A stretch of DNA of 64,000 nucleotides from positions 1-64,000 of the forward strand of contig JAKLMB010000037.1 in assembly GCA_022813625.1 (NCBI GenBank). The letters are read 5' to 3'. Position 1 is the stretch's first letter; each line of letters starts with the position of its first letter. Both the position numbers and the translations under genes were made by a program. Source of the stretch: Aaosphaeria pasadenensis (Eukaryota; Ascomycota; Dothideomycetes; Pleosporales). Below are positions 54,435 through 64,000 of the stretch, piece by piece. The notes under the pieces are model-generated. The model made no database searches, was not told the origin of the DNA, and saw nothing but the letters and a program-made list of their open reading frames with translations.

Positions 54435-57400
54435 CTAACCCCGCCATGTGGGTTTGTTGTCGGTTTGTCCGAGACTGGAAATGCGCCCTCCAATTCTGCT
54501 CAGGCGCCCGGCCTCGAGGCTCGGCCTGCTTTGGCGGCTCTTGCGTCCTTCATCTATGCTACCGAGCCGGCTGTGGGTTCGAGCGGAGGTGGGTTTCGGC
54601 GGGGTAGTGGTGGTGCGTTGTTGTTGTGGGGTTGGAAGAAGACTGACACGGCGGCTGTTGGCAGCACTCGGTGGACGACTCTGGCGACGGACACTGGGAC
54701 TATCCTCATTTGCATCCTCTCCATCTTGAGGTGTCACTCGGTGCGCCGACGTCGGTGTGCTAATCGATAGCCGAGATGACGAGGCGGGGGTCGACCTTCC
54801 TGGTGTCTTGCCACGGGCGGGAGTCGATGGTGATTGAATCGTGCTTGCCGTGGGACGTTTCAGAGCAGACTGCGCTGGAGTCGTGGATGCAGGTCTAGCA
54901 CCATGTGGAGGAGGGGACAGGGCAGCCGAGGAACGGCTGAGGGGGCTGCGAACTGGAATCGAAGAATGGCTCGAAACGCTCCTCAGGGATCGGGACGAGT
55001 TTGGTGTCCCACTCCGATGGGGCGAAGGTGTGGTCAACGAGCTTGGCTTGAAGTTGTGTCCTACGATCGTGTCTCGCATGTTCACACTGGGGTTCCACGG
55101 GGGCTTGACCAACGGTCTCTTGTCCGTTGGGGTGACTGAGCGCATCGTGCTGGACAGAGTGCCGGACATGGCTCGAGAAGGCGTGGTGGAGAAGTGCTCC
55201 AAACGAGAGGTGGTCATTGCCTTCCGGGGGACGCTGCTGGAGGTTGGTAGAGCGGAATGGCGGCGGCTGCTTGGGATCGATGACCTCGAGCTTGATGCAC
55301 TCGGCTGCCGCGACTTCTTCCCGACCGGCGTGGTCGTCCCATATTCGCCGCTCCTACGACCAGTCAAGATGACCGAAGATGCCGGTGAGCTGTTGGGTGT
55401 GTCGAGCAGGGAACCAGCAATCGATGCCTCGGTGCGGGTGGATATGACCGTGGAAACGGAATCGCGGAGCTTGCGGGTGGCGGTGAACTCGTCCAGAATC
55501 ATGTTCATTTCCTTGATCTCGCTCTCCTGGTCGACCATCTTCTGTCGGACGTCCTCTTGGATTCGCAGAATCTCTCCATTTACGGTCGAACGATGCTTCA
55601 TCTCAATGTCGATCAGTTCCAAGACGCGCTTCATGGACGGAGGGTAGTGCTCCCTCTTGTCTTTGTACGTGGCGATGCGCGAGCTCAGCTTCTCTTCGTC
55701 ATTGTCGTCGATAGCCTGCCGCAGTCGCTGGATACTCTTCATCAGAGAATCGTACATCGCTACCGCCTTGCTGCCTGCCTGGCGGAAACTGTGCACCCAC
55801 TTATCCTCACCGAGCTCTTCCCGCAATGCATCAGCGTCTGCCTCCAGTTTCTTCTCTAGCTTCTCCAAGACATCCTTTCTCCTCATCAGCTCATCGCAGG
55901 CAGAAGGGAAGATCTTGCTAGCACGGAGGTGGAAGGAAGACAGGCGCATCGGGAGGAAATCGAGGGAGGCACGGAGTGGCTGTAGCTTGGCGAACAGAGC
56001 GAGCAGGCGCGAGTTCTCTTGCTCAATCTGGGGAATGGGAGAGGTTGGCGATAGGATCGCGGGCGGAGGGGGGAGACCGAATTTGTTGTCCTTGACGGGA
56101 TGGCGAGGAGTTTCCTCCACGATCGTCTCGAGTTCGGCGATGTCGAACTTCTCTGCCGACTCGGCGACAGAGTCGGAGATGGCACGGTGGCGCCGCTCTT
56201 CCATCTCAAAGACCAATCTGCTCAGGTTTTCCACCTCTTGACCAATCTCTCCCAGAACCGAGTTCCACAGCTCTTCCCACTCCATGGCGATTTCGACCTG
56301 TCTCTTGATGTCCTTCAGAGTTTTCTTGATCTGCGTCCAACCGGCGACCACCTCTTCCATCTGGGTGACAAGTCGTACTAAATCCTTTGCAGGAAGCGCC
56401 GCTATGTCAGGGCGCGATTGCAAGTCCTCAATGGCAGTGATGTATACGGTGACCAGGCCCTCGAACTTTCCAATGGCGACGTCGACCTCTGCCAGTCCTT
56501 CTCTGCCGGCTGCTGCTGCCCATTCCACATCGTCTTCGGCATCCAGACCGTTCAATACCTCCGTGGCCTTGGCCATCCACAGCTTGATCTGATTCGCGGC
56601 ATCATGCAACGCCCGACCGGCGGCCGTCGAGGTGGGAATGGCGGAGATGCTGGACGAGAGGGATGCGGCCGGCGGGAGAGTTATCGAGGTGAGCTGTTGG
56701 AGCTGGTTGGTGAAGCTGGCCCTGGACAGTGTGTAGATCGAATTGGCCCTGGAGAATTGCCTGCGGTGGAAGTATGCGGCGACATCAATACCATCGTTAT
56801 CGTCCAGCACGGAAACCTCCTCCTTTGCCTCTGGCTGCGGCGCCGACTGTGGCACTGGTGTTGGCTCTGGGGCTAAGTCTGGCTCCGACTTTGGCTCAGG
56901 CTCTGCAGGTTTTGGAGGCGCCTGCACCGGCGGCGGAGTGGGCTGTGGTAGTGGTGGTGTATCCTTTGGCGGCGGAGTTGGGGCGCGGGTGAGCTCCGTC
57001 TCTGTGGAAGAGGCAGTCTCGTCGATGGCCTGGCCAAGGCTCTTGGAGCGCGAGATGTCAGGGAGACGATATTTCTGTGTATCCTCGCCGAGCACGCTGG
57101 CCTCCGAATCGGATGGCAGGACCCTATCGCTCGTGCTCACGAAGCTGCTCCTGTCGCTCTCGAAGCCGGGCGGCGGGCTCTGGTCCATGACAAACGCCGG
57201 GACGCTCTCGCCCGTGTGTTGCGGTATCAGCGGCGTGCCGTCCTGGCTGCCTGGGTAGGGCGCGGGACCGATGCCGCTCCAGGCTGTTCCTCGCCGTTCG
57301 ACGTTGACGCTGCGGTCGCGGTGGAACTCGTCGAGCTCGCGGATCTTGTCCTCGGAGATTCGGCCAATCTGGGGGTCGTATCGGGCGGTGTCCTGGTTCT

Positions 57401-57920
57401 GGTTCAGAAATTTCATGCGGGCCAGAAGGCCCGGGGACACGTTTTTCCTGACAACCCTGGGGGGTCCTTCGCGCGGGGGGTTGTGCTGTTGGATGGATCG
57501 CGGAGGGGGAGAGAATTTGGTGGCGGCGGAGGCAGCGACGGAGGAGGGGAAGGAGGACGAGGAAGAGGAGGTCGTTGGTGGAAAAGGCGGTGTTGACGTA
57601 GACGTTGGCGTGGAGGTTGTCGACGTTGCTGTTCTTGGAGTGGAAGAAGAGGTTGTTATTGGAGTGATAGTGGTGGATGTGGACGTGGACGTGGGCGCGG
57701 GTGTGGGAGTTGACGTTGACGTTGATGTTGACGTGGATGTTCGTGTTGTTGGCTTTCCCGCTGCAGCTGCCACATCAGTAGGGAGGGAAGGTGCAGCCTG
57801 TTTTTGTTTTGATGGTTGTTGTTGTTTGTTATTACTGGGAAGGAACGACGGAGACTCCAGCAGTGGGAATGGAATTGTCTCTTTGACGGGCGGCGTGGTG
57901 GAAGCACCGCTGCTGCTCAT
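54435..57920 (-). CDS. KAR9: Kar9 spindle-positioning / karyogamy protein
   Basis: A single open frame of 1161 residues from MSSSGAST (ATG 57918-57920); an in-frame extension to 58034 is probably 5' UTR. A Ser/Thr/Pro-rich low-complexity start leads to SPGLLARMKFLNQNQ and ISEDKIRELDEFHRDRS, conserved at the beginning of fungal Kar9 proteins. A Pro-rich linker and a long helical Kar9 domain follow (about residues 400-850 from the ATG, with heptad-like stretches such as NSRLLALFAKLQPLRASLDFL). The C-terminal 300 residues are basic and Ser-rich with two SSIP sequences (about 55272-55283 and 54954-54965), matching the SxIP motif that binds EB1/Bim1. Kar9 links microtubule plus ends to type V myosin for nuclear and spindle orientation. 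Confidence 0.88.
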   Translation of the reverse strand: MSSSGASTTPPVKETIPFPLLESPSFLPSNNKQQQPSKQKQAAPSLPTDVAAAAGKPTTRTSTSTSTSTSTPTPAPTSTSTSTTITPITTSSSTPRTATSTTSTPTSTSTPPFPPTTSSSSSSFPSSVAASAATKFSPPPRSIQQHNPPREGPPRVVRKNVSPGLLARMKFLNQNQDTARYDPQIGRISEDKIRELDEFHRDRSVNVERRGTAWSGIGPAPYPGSQDGTPLIPQHTGESVPAFVMDQSPPPGFESDRSSFVSTSDRVLPSDSEASVLGEDTQKYRLPDISRSKSLGQAIDETASSTETELTRAPTPPPKDTPPLPQPTPPPVQAPPKPAEPEPKSEPDLAPEPTPVPQSAPQPEAKEEVSVLDDNDGIDVAAYFHRRQFSRANSIYTLSRASFTNQLQQLTSITLPPAASLSSSISAIPTSTAAGRALHDAANQIKLWMAKATEVLNGLDAEDDVEWAAAAGREGLAEVDVAIGKFEGLVTVYITAIEDLQSRPDIAALPAKDLVRLVTQMEEVVAGWTQIKKTLKDIKRQVEIAMEWEELWNSVLGEIGQEVENLSRLVFEMEERRHRAISDSVAESAEKFDIAELETIVEETPRHPVKDNKFGLPPPPAILSPTSPIPQIEQENSRLLALFAKLQPLRASLDFLPMRLSSFHLRASKIFPSACDELMRRKDVLEKLEKKLEADADALREELGEDKWVHSFRQAGSKAVAMYDSLMKSIQRLRQAIDDNDEEKLSSRIATYKDKREHYPPSMKRVLELIDIEMKHRSTVNGEILRIQEDVRQKMVDQESEIKEMNMILDEFTATRKLRDSVSTVISTRTEASIAGSLLDTPNSSPASSVILTGRRSGEYGTTTPVGKKSRQPSASSSRSSIPSSRRHSALPTSSSVPRKAMTTSRLEHFSTTPSRAMSGTLSSTMRSVTPTDKRPLVKPPWNPSVNMRDTIVGHNFKPSSLTTPSPHRSGTPNSSRSLRSVSSHSSIPVRSPLSRSSAALSPPPHGARPASTTPAQSALKRPTASTIQSPSTPARGKTPGRSTPASSSRLSISTPTSAHRVTPQDGEDANEDSPSVRRQSRPPSAANSRRVSLLPTPQQQRTTTTPPKPTSARTHSRLGSIDEGRKSRQSRPSLEAGRLSRIGGRISSLGQTDNKPTWRG
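57530..57770. repeat. Thr/Ser-Pro codon minisatellite in the Kar9 N terminus
   Basis: Repeated GACGTGG/GTTGACGTT-type units encode (Thr-Ser)n and (Thr-Pro)n runs near residues 50-125 of the Kar9 protein. The length is likely to vary between strains. Confidence 0.8.
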
Positions 57921-60336
57921 CGGGACATTTACGCTTATGGAGTAGTGTGGAGTTATAGACAGAGAGAAGGGGAAGAGGGAGGGAGGAGGAGGAGGAGGAG
58001 GATGGAGGGATGCTGATATGAGGCTGATGAACAATTAGGCGACACTCCCGTCTCGAAATCTACCCTTGTTCACTATGGCTCTCGTTTTCTCTCGCGCGCC
58101 TCTCGCTCTCTCCAATCGAGACGAGATGGAAACGGGGGACGAGAAAAAAAGGGAACGAAAATGTCAAAGATAGAATTGGGATTGGGATTGGGAAGATTAG
58201 ACTGGGGACAACAGCGCAACGACCAACGTGGTGGTGGACAGAGCGAGTGTTTGGGCCTTTTCCCACGCGCGCGCAGACACCCGCACACGAATTGCCTGGC
58301 GATCGGTTACGATGGGTCGGCAACGGTAACGGCAACCCGGATGCGATGTTTATTGTCTTCCTATTTTTTTCTTTTCCCTGATATAGTTCGGTGGACGGAT
58401 TGGAGGAGGAGGGTAGGTGTTGGCTGGGACAAGTGGACGAAGAGCTACCGGAGCCTAGGGCGTGATCGATCCTCCGAGAGGGAGGGAAGGAACAGAGAAG
58501 AGTTCGGAGTCGCAAATGCGGTAAGAAGAGTAATAATACCAGTACGTAGACGGAGTACGGAGTAGAGTAGCTGGGGTAAATTACTTGGTGGCAAGATACG
58601 AGAGCGGATGGGATCAAGAGAAGGGGAAAAAGAGATTAATCGATCATAGAAGGTAAGGTTAAGGTAAAGTAAAGGTCAGGCTGGTCAGGTCTTTCGTCTT
58701 TAGTCTTTGGGTGGATTAAAATGCGAAATGAGTTCACGTTTGGCGTTGGCGTTGGCGTTGAGGGGGGGGAGGGGTGCACTACTCACTACTGCTGGGGGGG
58801 GACAAGTGACTATCACCACAACAATAACAATATGATGATACTTTGAGCAAACACGGACACACCGATAGATGCGCTACTAGAGAAACATAGCAGAGACATC
58901 TTCAGAGACATACGCAGTAACTATGGACACAGTAGACGGTAGAGTCGCACAGTAGATAGTAGATCCACCACCAGAGACTGTACACAGTACACAGTGGATG
59001 CAAGACAGGGATAGGGGTACAAAAGTCGCGTCCCCTCTCATATCCATACCACAACCAAAGATCCGTCTTCCGTCTTCTGCTCTCGTTCTTTGTTTACTGT
59101 TTACTCGTTCTCTAGCTTCCAATACAAGTTCTCCTAGTAGTAATATTCATTTGCTGTGTATTCTCGTCCTCTATATATATGTAACTATATATATTCAAAC
59201 AAGAAGCATGGGTCAGACGTATGACGATATTCTGGCAGAACAAGTCGGTTGTTTCCGACATGGCAATCTGAGACTCGTTGCGCGGCACATCGGCTACAGC
59301 ACCAGCACATGATAGAAGAGATGGGGAAGGCAGTTAATTCATCTGAAACCACGTCGAAATGATAGGTATATCATTACCTAGGTACGGAGTACAAACCCAC
59401 ACCATGTAGAATAGTTATCCTCAGGCGAGTAGTCCATCTAGGTACCTGATAGTGAACACATACATGAGGTATGCATATGCCACATGCCCGTCATGCCCGC
59501 CAGCTAGGTCAACCCAGAAAACTCGATCTACAAACCGTTCGTTCGAACCAAATCCTCGTTCGTTCACTCCAAGCCGGTTCCATAATTCCCATGCAATGCC
59601 ATGCCCATCCCAGCAAAATGACAATTATCAAGCCCGTGATAATGGCATGGAATAGGGGTTGAGTTGTGCGGGAAAGAGGGCGGCCAATCAGCATCGGCCG
59701 CCACCAATCACTAACTACCGCGACTATCGCGATGGTAACTTCGTCTCTGGTGGATGCTCGTACATTGCCCTTTTTCCACTGTGGAAACCGTGAAGCCATC
59801 AAACTGCATTGTTGTGATACAAACGCGAAAATACTCATGTAAGAGGCCTTGTATCACGGTACACAACATCGTTGCACGGAGCTTCACCGGGTGGCTTGTT
59901 TGTTTGTTTGTTTACTTCATTTTATTGGTTTCTTTGTAGGGTTTTCCTGTTGGTGATTGGAGAGGGGGGTATCTAACGACATTAGACGATCTGACTGACA
60001 GACCGTCTCGCTCTGACTATCTACATATAGTAATAAGAAAAATGATTGAGTTAAGACATGTTCGCTAGCTTTCCTGCACCGTCTGTCTGGTTGCTGGTGG
60101 GGGTATATGGGTATGATGGAGGGGAAAAAATATGTGCAGGCGCATTCAAAATCCAATAATGTGGGGATACGCGGTGCTTCGACAGAATTTGTATGTGTGA
60201 CTAGCGATTGAATAGAAGTTGGTTTGGTTGGTTTGACTGGTTGATTTGTTGGTTATGTCCATTGGATTTCGGCTCGTGGGTGGCTTCGTCAGTTCCGTAC
60301 CACGAGAATGCTGTTGCGCCGGCCCGGGCAGTCCTC
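57921..60336. other. Intergenic, 2.4 kb, upstream of Kar9
   Basis: This includes a purine-rich (GGA)n leader next to Kar9, G-rich runs at 58760-58800 and a GTTTGTTTG microsatellite at about 59897-59912. TACGGAGTA motifs lie at 58556-58564 and 59383-59391. Frames here, including one of 185 residues on the minus strand at 58060-58617, are low-complexity and unsupported. Confidence 0.5.
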
Positions 60337-60359
60337 TAGGCAGGCCTGTTGCCTGCCTA
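60337..60359. other. Perfect 9-bp inverted repeat, TAGGCAGGC-5-GCCTGCCTA
   Basis: The arms 60337-60345 and 60351-60359 flank CTGTT, about 220 bp downstream of the stop of the next minus-strand gene. It could fold in that gene's 3' UTR or mark transcript end processing. Function is unknown. Confidence 0.5.
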
Positions 60360-60573
60360 CTGAACTGCGGGGAAACAGGTAATTATTAGATAGTAAAAGA
60401 ACCCGTCCAGGACCGGTCCGGGGCGAGTGAGAAGAAGAAGTAGTGGTGGTGTTGGTGGTTCATAAACAATCGGATGCTTCGTGTCAAATTATTAGATCGG
60501 TGAATATGGTGGTGTGAAGCATAGACAGAAGAAGGTAAAGGTGTGCATCTCAATGCTTGGTCAACATCAAGAA

Positions 60574-62109
60574 TTACAAGGCATCGTAGCTGGGGTCGAT
60601 CTGGAGCGTCGGCGTCTTCGCCGGATTCTTCTGCTCCCTCCACTCGGAAGTGATCTCTTCCCGCACTCCTGATGCCCACGTCAGGACGGCGGCGTCGAAC
60701 TTCTTCCACGCCTCGATGTCGGTGCCGGTGACTACGCCCATGACATCAATGTCCAGCTTGATGTCCCAGCGCAGTTCCGCCGCCTTGGCCCAGTACCGCA
60801 AGTTGTCTGCACAACGATACGGTTTGGCCGTGTCCGTGTGGTAGGATTTGATTTCTTCGAAATGACGTCGTGACTTATTGACAAGTGCGTTGTGGAGGTG
60901 AACGAGGCGCAGCCCGTTCTGCAATGCTGTGAGGAACGGCGTCGGTACCTGGCCCACCTCTGGATCTGTCCATTCCGGCAGAGGCTCGGGGGTGGGATCG
61001 AAGGACTTCAAGAAGAGCAACTCCCGCTCCCTCTCCTTACCAGTCCAGTCGCCCTCTAGCCAGGTCCAACTCTCGCGCTCCTCGCGTTCCTGCTTCTCCT
61101 TCTCTTCTTCCGTGTCCAGCAACTTGCTGATGCCAAACACCCAGGTCTTAATGTGAGAAGTTTCGTAGGATTGGACGCCGTTGGCGAAGTTGCGAATAGC
61201 TAGGCGTTTGAGGACGTCGAGCACGTCATACAGTTCCTTCCTGATTTCGCGCTCGGACTTGATGGCGTAGAGTCGCTGCGGTTCCTCATGTGCAGTATAG
61301 TAGTTCTTCGCTGCCCGGATGGCAAGGGTAGCAACGTCAAGGAGGTTCAAGCCCTGGATCTCGTGCCATTCAGGAGTTGGGTCGGGAACGCGACGTTGCG
61401 CGTCGCCATCGGTTGTCGCGTCGCTCGTGGCCTGGCCCTTTTCCAACTCGCGTAGGTGCTTCTTGGCCTCTTCGAGGGACTCACGCAGTTCGCGGCGAAG
61501 GATGGCCATGTCTGGAGGCGGCGGTACGTAGACGGGAGCCATCTTGTACGTGCTCACCGTCGGAGGCAGCATGACGGGTTCCTGGTCGTCCCAGGCCATG
61601 GAAGCTGTGTCGTCAATAGGGGACTCGACGAGCCCCTCTCCAAGATGATCCGTGGTGCCGTCTGGGGAAGGCATCGACAGGAACGACATGTCCCCGTCCA
61701 TGCCCGAGGTCGATATGCCCGAGACAGGTCGATCAGATCCACTCTCTGTCCTGGAGCCCTTCTTCCTGTCCTTGGATGTGCGGCCGGTCGCGGTGTCGAG
61801 GAGACCCGTCCTGGCGAAGTAGTACTGCAGGTGGGCGATGGTACCCAAAGACATGACGCTCTCTCTGTTCTTGGCCGACTGAGAGAACTCTGTACCTTCT
61901 GGTCGCATGTAGCCCCTCCGCCTGCCGCCATCGGAGAGTCGCGAGCTGGCGGAACGACCAGATACTGAGGAGACAGAAGAGGCGGTGGAGACGGAACGGT
62001 CAAGTTGTGGGACAGCGTTCAGTGCCAGCGAGGGGGTCGCCCATGGCTCAGGACTGGAGCTACGCTCCAGAGGAGGCGATAAGGGGGGCATGACGCCCTC
62101 GAGGACCAT
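60574..62109 (-). CDS. Conserved filamentous-fungal protein of unknown function
   Basis: A 511-residue protein from MVLEGVMPPLSPP (ATG 62107-62109); the frame continues upstream but that part looks like 5' UTR. A disordered Ser-rich start contains YMRPEGTEFSQSAKNRES and VMSLGTIAHLQYYFARTGLLD, which I recognise as a block conserved in hypothetical proteins of Pezizomycotina. The middle has YVPPPPDMAILRRELRESLEEAKKHLREL (helical) and GLNLLDVATLAIRAAKNYYTAHE. The C-terminal half is acidic and helical (WTWLEGDWTGKEREREL, VNKSRRHFEEIKSYHTDT) and ends with an IDLSYDAL-like tail. No enzyme motif, signal peptide or membrane segment. No function can be assigned. Confidence 0.8.
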   Translation of the reverse strand: MVLEGVMPPLSPPLERSSSPEPWATPSLALNAVPQLDRSVSTASSVSSVSGRSASSRLSDGGRRRGYMRPEGTEFSQSAKNRESVMSLGTIAHLQYYFARTGLLDTATGRTSKDRKKGSRTESGSDRPVSGISTSGMDGDMSFLSMPSPDGTTDHLGEGLVESPIDDTASMAWDDQEPVMLPPTVSTYKMAPVYVPPPPDMAILRRELRESLEEAKKHLRELEKGQATSDATTDGDAQRRVPDPTPEWHEIQGLNLLDVATLAIRAAKNYYTAHEEPQRLYAIKSEREIRKELYDVLDVLKRLAIRNFANGVQSYETSHIKTWVFGISKLLDTEEEKEKQEREERESWTWLEGDWTGKERERELLFLKSFDPTPEPLPEWTDPEVGQVPTPFLTALQNGLRLVHLHNALVNKSRRHFEEIKSYHTDTAKPYRCADNLRYWAKAAELRWDIKLDIDVMGVVTGTDIEAWKKFDAAVLTWASGVREEITSEWREQKNPAKTPTLQIDPSYDAL

Positions 62110-64000
62110 GGTGGTTATGTTTTGAATATCTGAGGGTTGAGGTTTTTGGGGTGTGTGTGTCAAGTGTGGCGGTGTTGTGTGCGAATCGTTTGTGTGGTGG
62201 ATTATTGAGTGTCGCGGTCGTGTGAGAGAGCAGAGGGAGGGAGAGGATAGGAGGGGAGGGGTCCGTATAACCGAAGGGGTGACAACAATCAACTTTTTGA
62301 CCAGGGGGGGTTGGGCTTTTCTCGTTTTCGCAGTCGCAGACTCGCAGTAACTAGTAGCACTATTGCAGCAGTAGTAGTCTCAAGTCGCAGTCCCAAGTGT
62401 TGTCCCAAGTGTTAAGTTTCCCCAGTGACAGCCACGGTAACGGTCTCGGTGTCAGTCGCAGGATCGCGTTCGTCGTGTTTCGGGTTGCAGTTGCAGTCGC
62501 GATACGCGCGCGGAAATGTGATGGCGGAATTAAATTAAGTATAGTAAGGACTCGCAGGTATGATGTATGGTTCTTCCTGTTGAAGGCGCGTACAAGAACG
62601 AGTGTAGTGTAGTGTAAAGGAAAGTGAAAGACTCATAAGGTGTGTAAGTGTGTGTATGGTGGTGGTAGCAGTGGTGGTGGAGAAGGAGAGGATGGTGAAA
62701 AGGAGGAGGTGACGATTTGGCGACGTATTACTATTTGATTAGATGATGGTACCAGTCCAGTACTACCAGGTAGCAGGTAGCAGGTAGCAGGTAGAGCAGG
62801 GTATGGTAGTAGGTAGCCTTGTAGGGTGTGGTAGGCAGGTATTCTAAGATTAAAGAAGGAGTGCGGAAATCGTTGATGGATTAGGGGGTAGTAGATAGTA
62901 GGTACCTAGGTACCTAGGTAGTTAGTAGTACAATTACAGTCAGAGACGCAAGACTCGAAGAGGATGGCGATGGCGAGGGAGGATGGATGGATGGGAAGAG
63001 GATAAGGAGGAGAAAGAGGGAATTGATTCGGGAATAGTCAGTCAGTCAATCCAAGTCTGTGCCTTTTTCCTTTGCCTTTGCCTGGTCTGTGTCCACTCTT
63101 TGCATTATTATTCACTATCAAATACCAAATGACTCGTATTAACTACCAAGAGGTACTCCGTACTCGACTTTCCTCTACCAACATGCACTTCAATTATTCA
63201 CTCGACACCCTCTGTTTTCAAGAGCACATGAAAATCTGGCAACATCAAAGTAAGATTGATTACTCTTCGAAGGCGGGAGACGCGAGGCAAAACAACGCGA
63301 AAAGCAATTTAAATAAAATTCCCTCTCCCGAGTCTCTCCCCCCCCCATAATGGATGATACGCCTCTCCCGCCATTAATAACTAGCGTCCCAATAACTTCA
63401 ATCTCGAACCTCCGGCCTAGGCACCTAGGGAACTAATAAGAAAAACAAATAAACAAACAAATCATCACGACGACTCCCATTCAATGGTGCCCTCGTGACG
63501 GGTTTATATGAGACTGATCGACAATATATGTGTATCTATCATGTACCTGCTTGTACTGGTACGTCCAGAAGGAGCCCGAGACATCGGGAAAGACATCCGA
63601 TCTACTCCGTACATCTCTGGCCAATCTCCATACAAGTCATACCCCAGCATCTTGATTCGATTACATAGCAATATGCCATAACCCCGAACATGTCACTATC
63701 AAGGTATTGCATTGCGATGGCGATGATGAGGGCTGGATTTTAATTATTATCTTCGATCTCATTCTCTTCATGATCACGATCAGGGGGCGTGGAAGGATGG
63801 AAGGATGGATGGAAGCTGTCGGATCGGATCGGGCACCTCCGCCTGCCGCTCCGTATCCATCCATCCAATCCATCCAATCCATCTCGACCTCATTTAACTT
63901 CGAGTACAGGACACAGTAACCCAACAACAATCCCCTTGAGCTTCACTTTAGTTAATCCATTACTCGTAGCATTCGATTCCGATTCTATTTCTTACCCCAT
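62110..64000. other. Gene-free, microsatellite-rich region
   Basis: It holds simple repeats: GTAGCAG units at about 62768-62795, GGTACCTA units at about 62901-62921 (with a related CCTAGGCACCTAGG at about 63415-63428), and CCATCCAAT units at about 63857-63883. TACTCCGTA occurs at 63154-63162 and 63603-63611. No gene is supported. The frame at 63072-63350 has no family features. Confidence 0.6.

Noticed and set aside
57271..57945. 224-residue plus-strand frame rich in Val and Glu
   Set aside because: Antisense of the Thr/Ser/Pro repeat of Kar9; composition is purely a mirror of the repeat.
58060..58617. 185-residue minus-strand frame
   Set aside because: Low-complexity Ser/Pro/Arg sequence in the Kar9 upstream region; no homology signal and likely 5' UTR or promoter.
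62760..62925. CRISPR-like direct repeats
   Set aside because: Contiguous microsatellites without spacers, in a eukaryotic genome.

Overview
This window is the end of a chromosome from a filamentous ascomycete (Pezizomycotina). It opens with a TTAGGG-type telomere, read here as CCCTAA, and the genes carry short introns of about 45-60 nt with GT..AG ends. The families are typical of moulds: Zn2Cys6 regulators, HET proteins, BBE-type FAD oxidases, class I terpene cyclases, Kar9 and a secreted APP1-type protein. Several pseudogenes carry TGG-to-TAG and CAG-to-TAG stops, as expected from repeat-induced point mutation (RIP). I cannot name the genus.

0-46 kb is subtelomeric, accessory and mosaic. 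0-7 kb has a reading frame cut by the telomere, two related LTR-like sequences in opposite orientation, a clipped sugar-isomerase-like gene, an intact SDR and a secreted alpha/beta hydrolase, and a quinate-permease-like pseudogene. 7.5-16.7 kb has an APC-type amine/amino-acid permease, then glucosamine-6-phosphate deaminase, a Zn2Cys6 regulator and a divergent hexokinase, which together look like a compact N-acetylglucosamine catabolic module, followed by a PAQR/Izh membrane protein. 17.6-18.4 kb holds a terpene cyclase relic with a frameshift.

20-34.5 kb is the most interesting part. It holds a BBE-like FAD oxidase, an FLVCR-like MFS carrier, a DUF1349 protein, a Zn2Cys6 regulator, a Baeyer-Villiger-type flavin monooxygenase and a class III aminotransferase. 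No PKS, NRPS or other backbone enzyme is present. CCGAG/CTCGG elements, partly arranged as inverted repeats, are dense in four of these promoters and present in the other two. I propose a co-regulated, backbone-less metabolic gene cluster. 36-44 kb is a graveyard: an SDR fragment abutting a P450 fragment, a BTB protein that is still intact, a HET pseudogene and an SRPK-like kinase pseudogene, the last two with RIP-type stops.

46-64 kb looks like conserved chromosome arm: a hexose transporter, a secreted GPI-type APP1/DUF2183 protein, the 24 kDa subunit of mitochondrial complex I, the spindle-positioning protein Kar9 and a conserved fungal protein of unknown function. These genes are separated by long, gene-free, microsatellite-rich regions. 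No tRNA, rRNA or CRISPR was seen.
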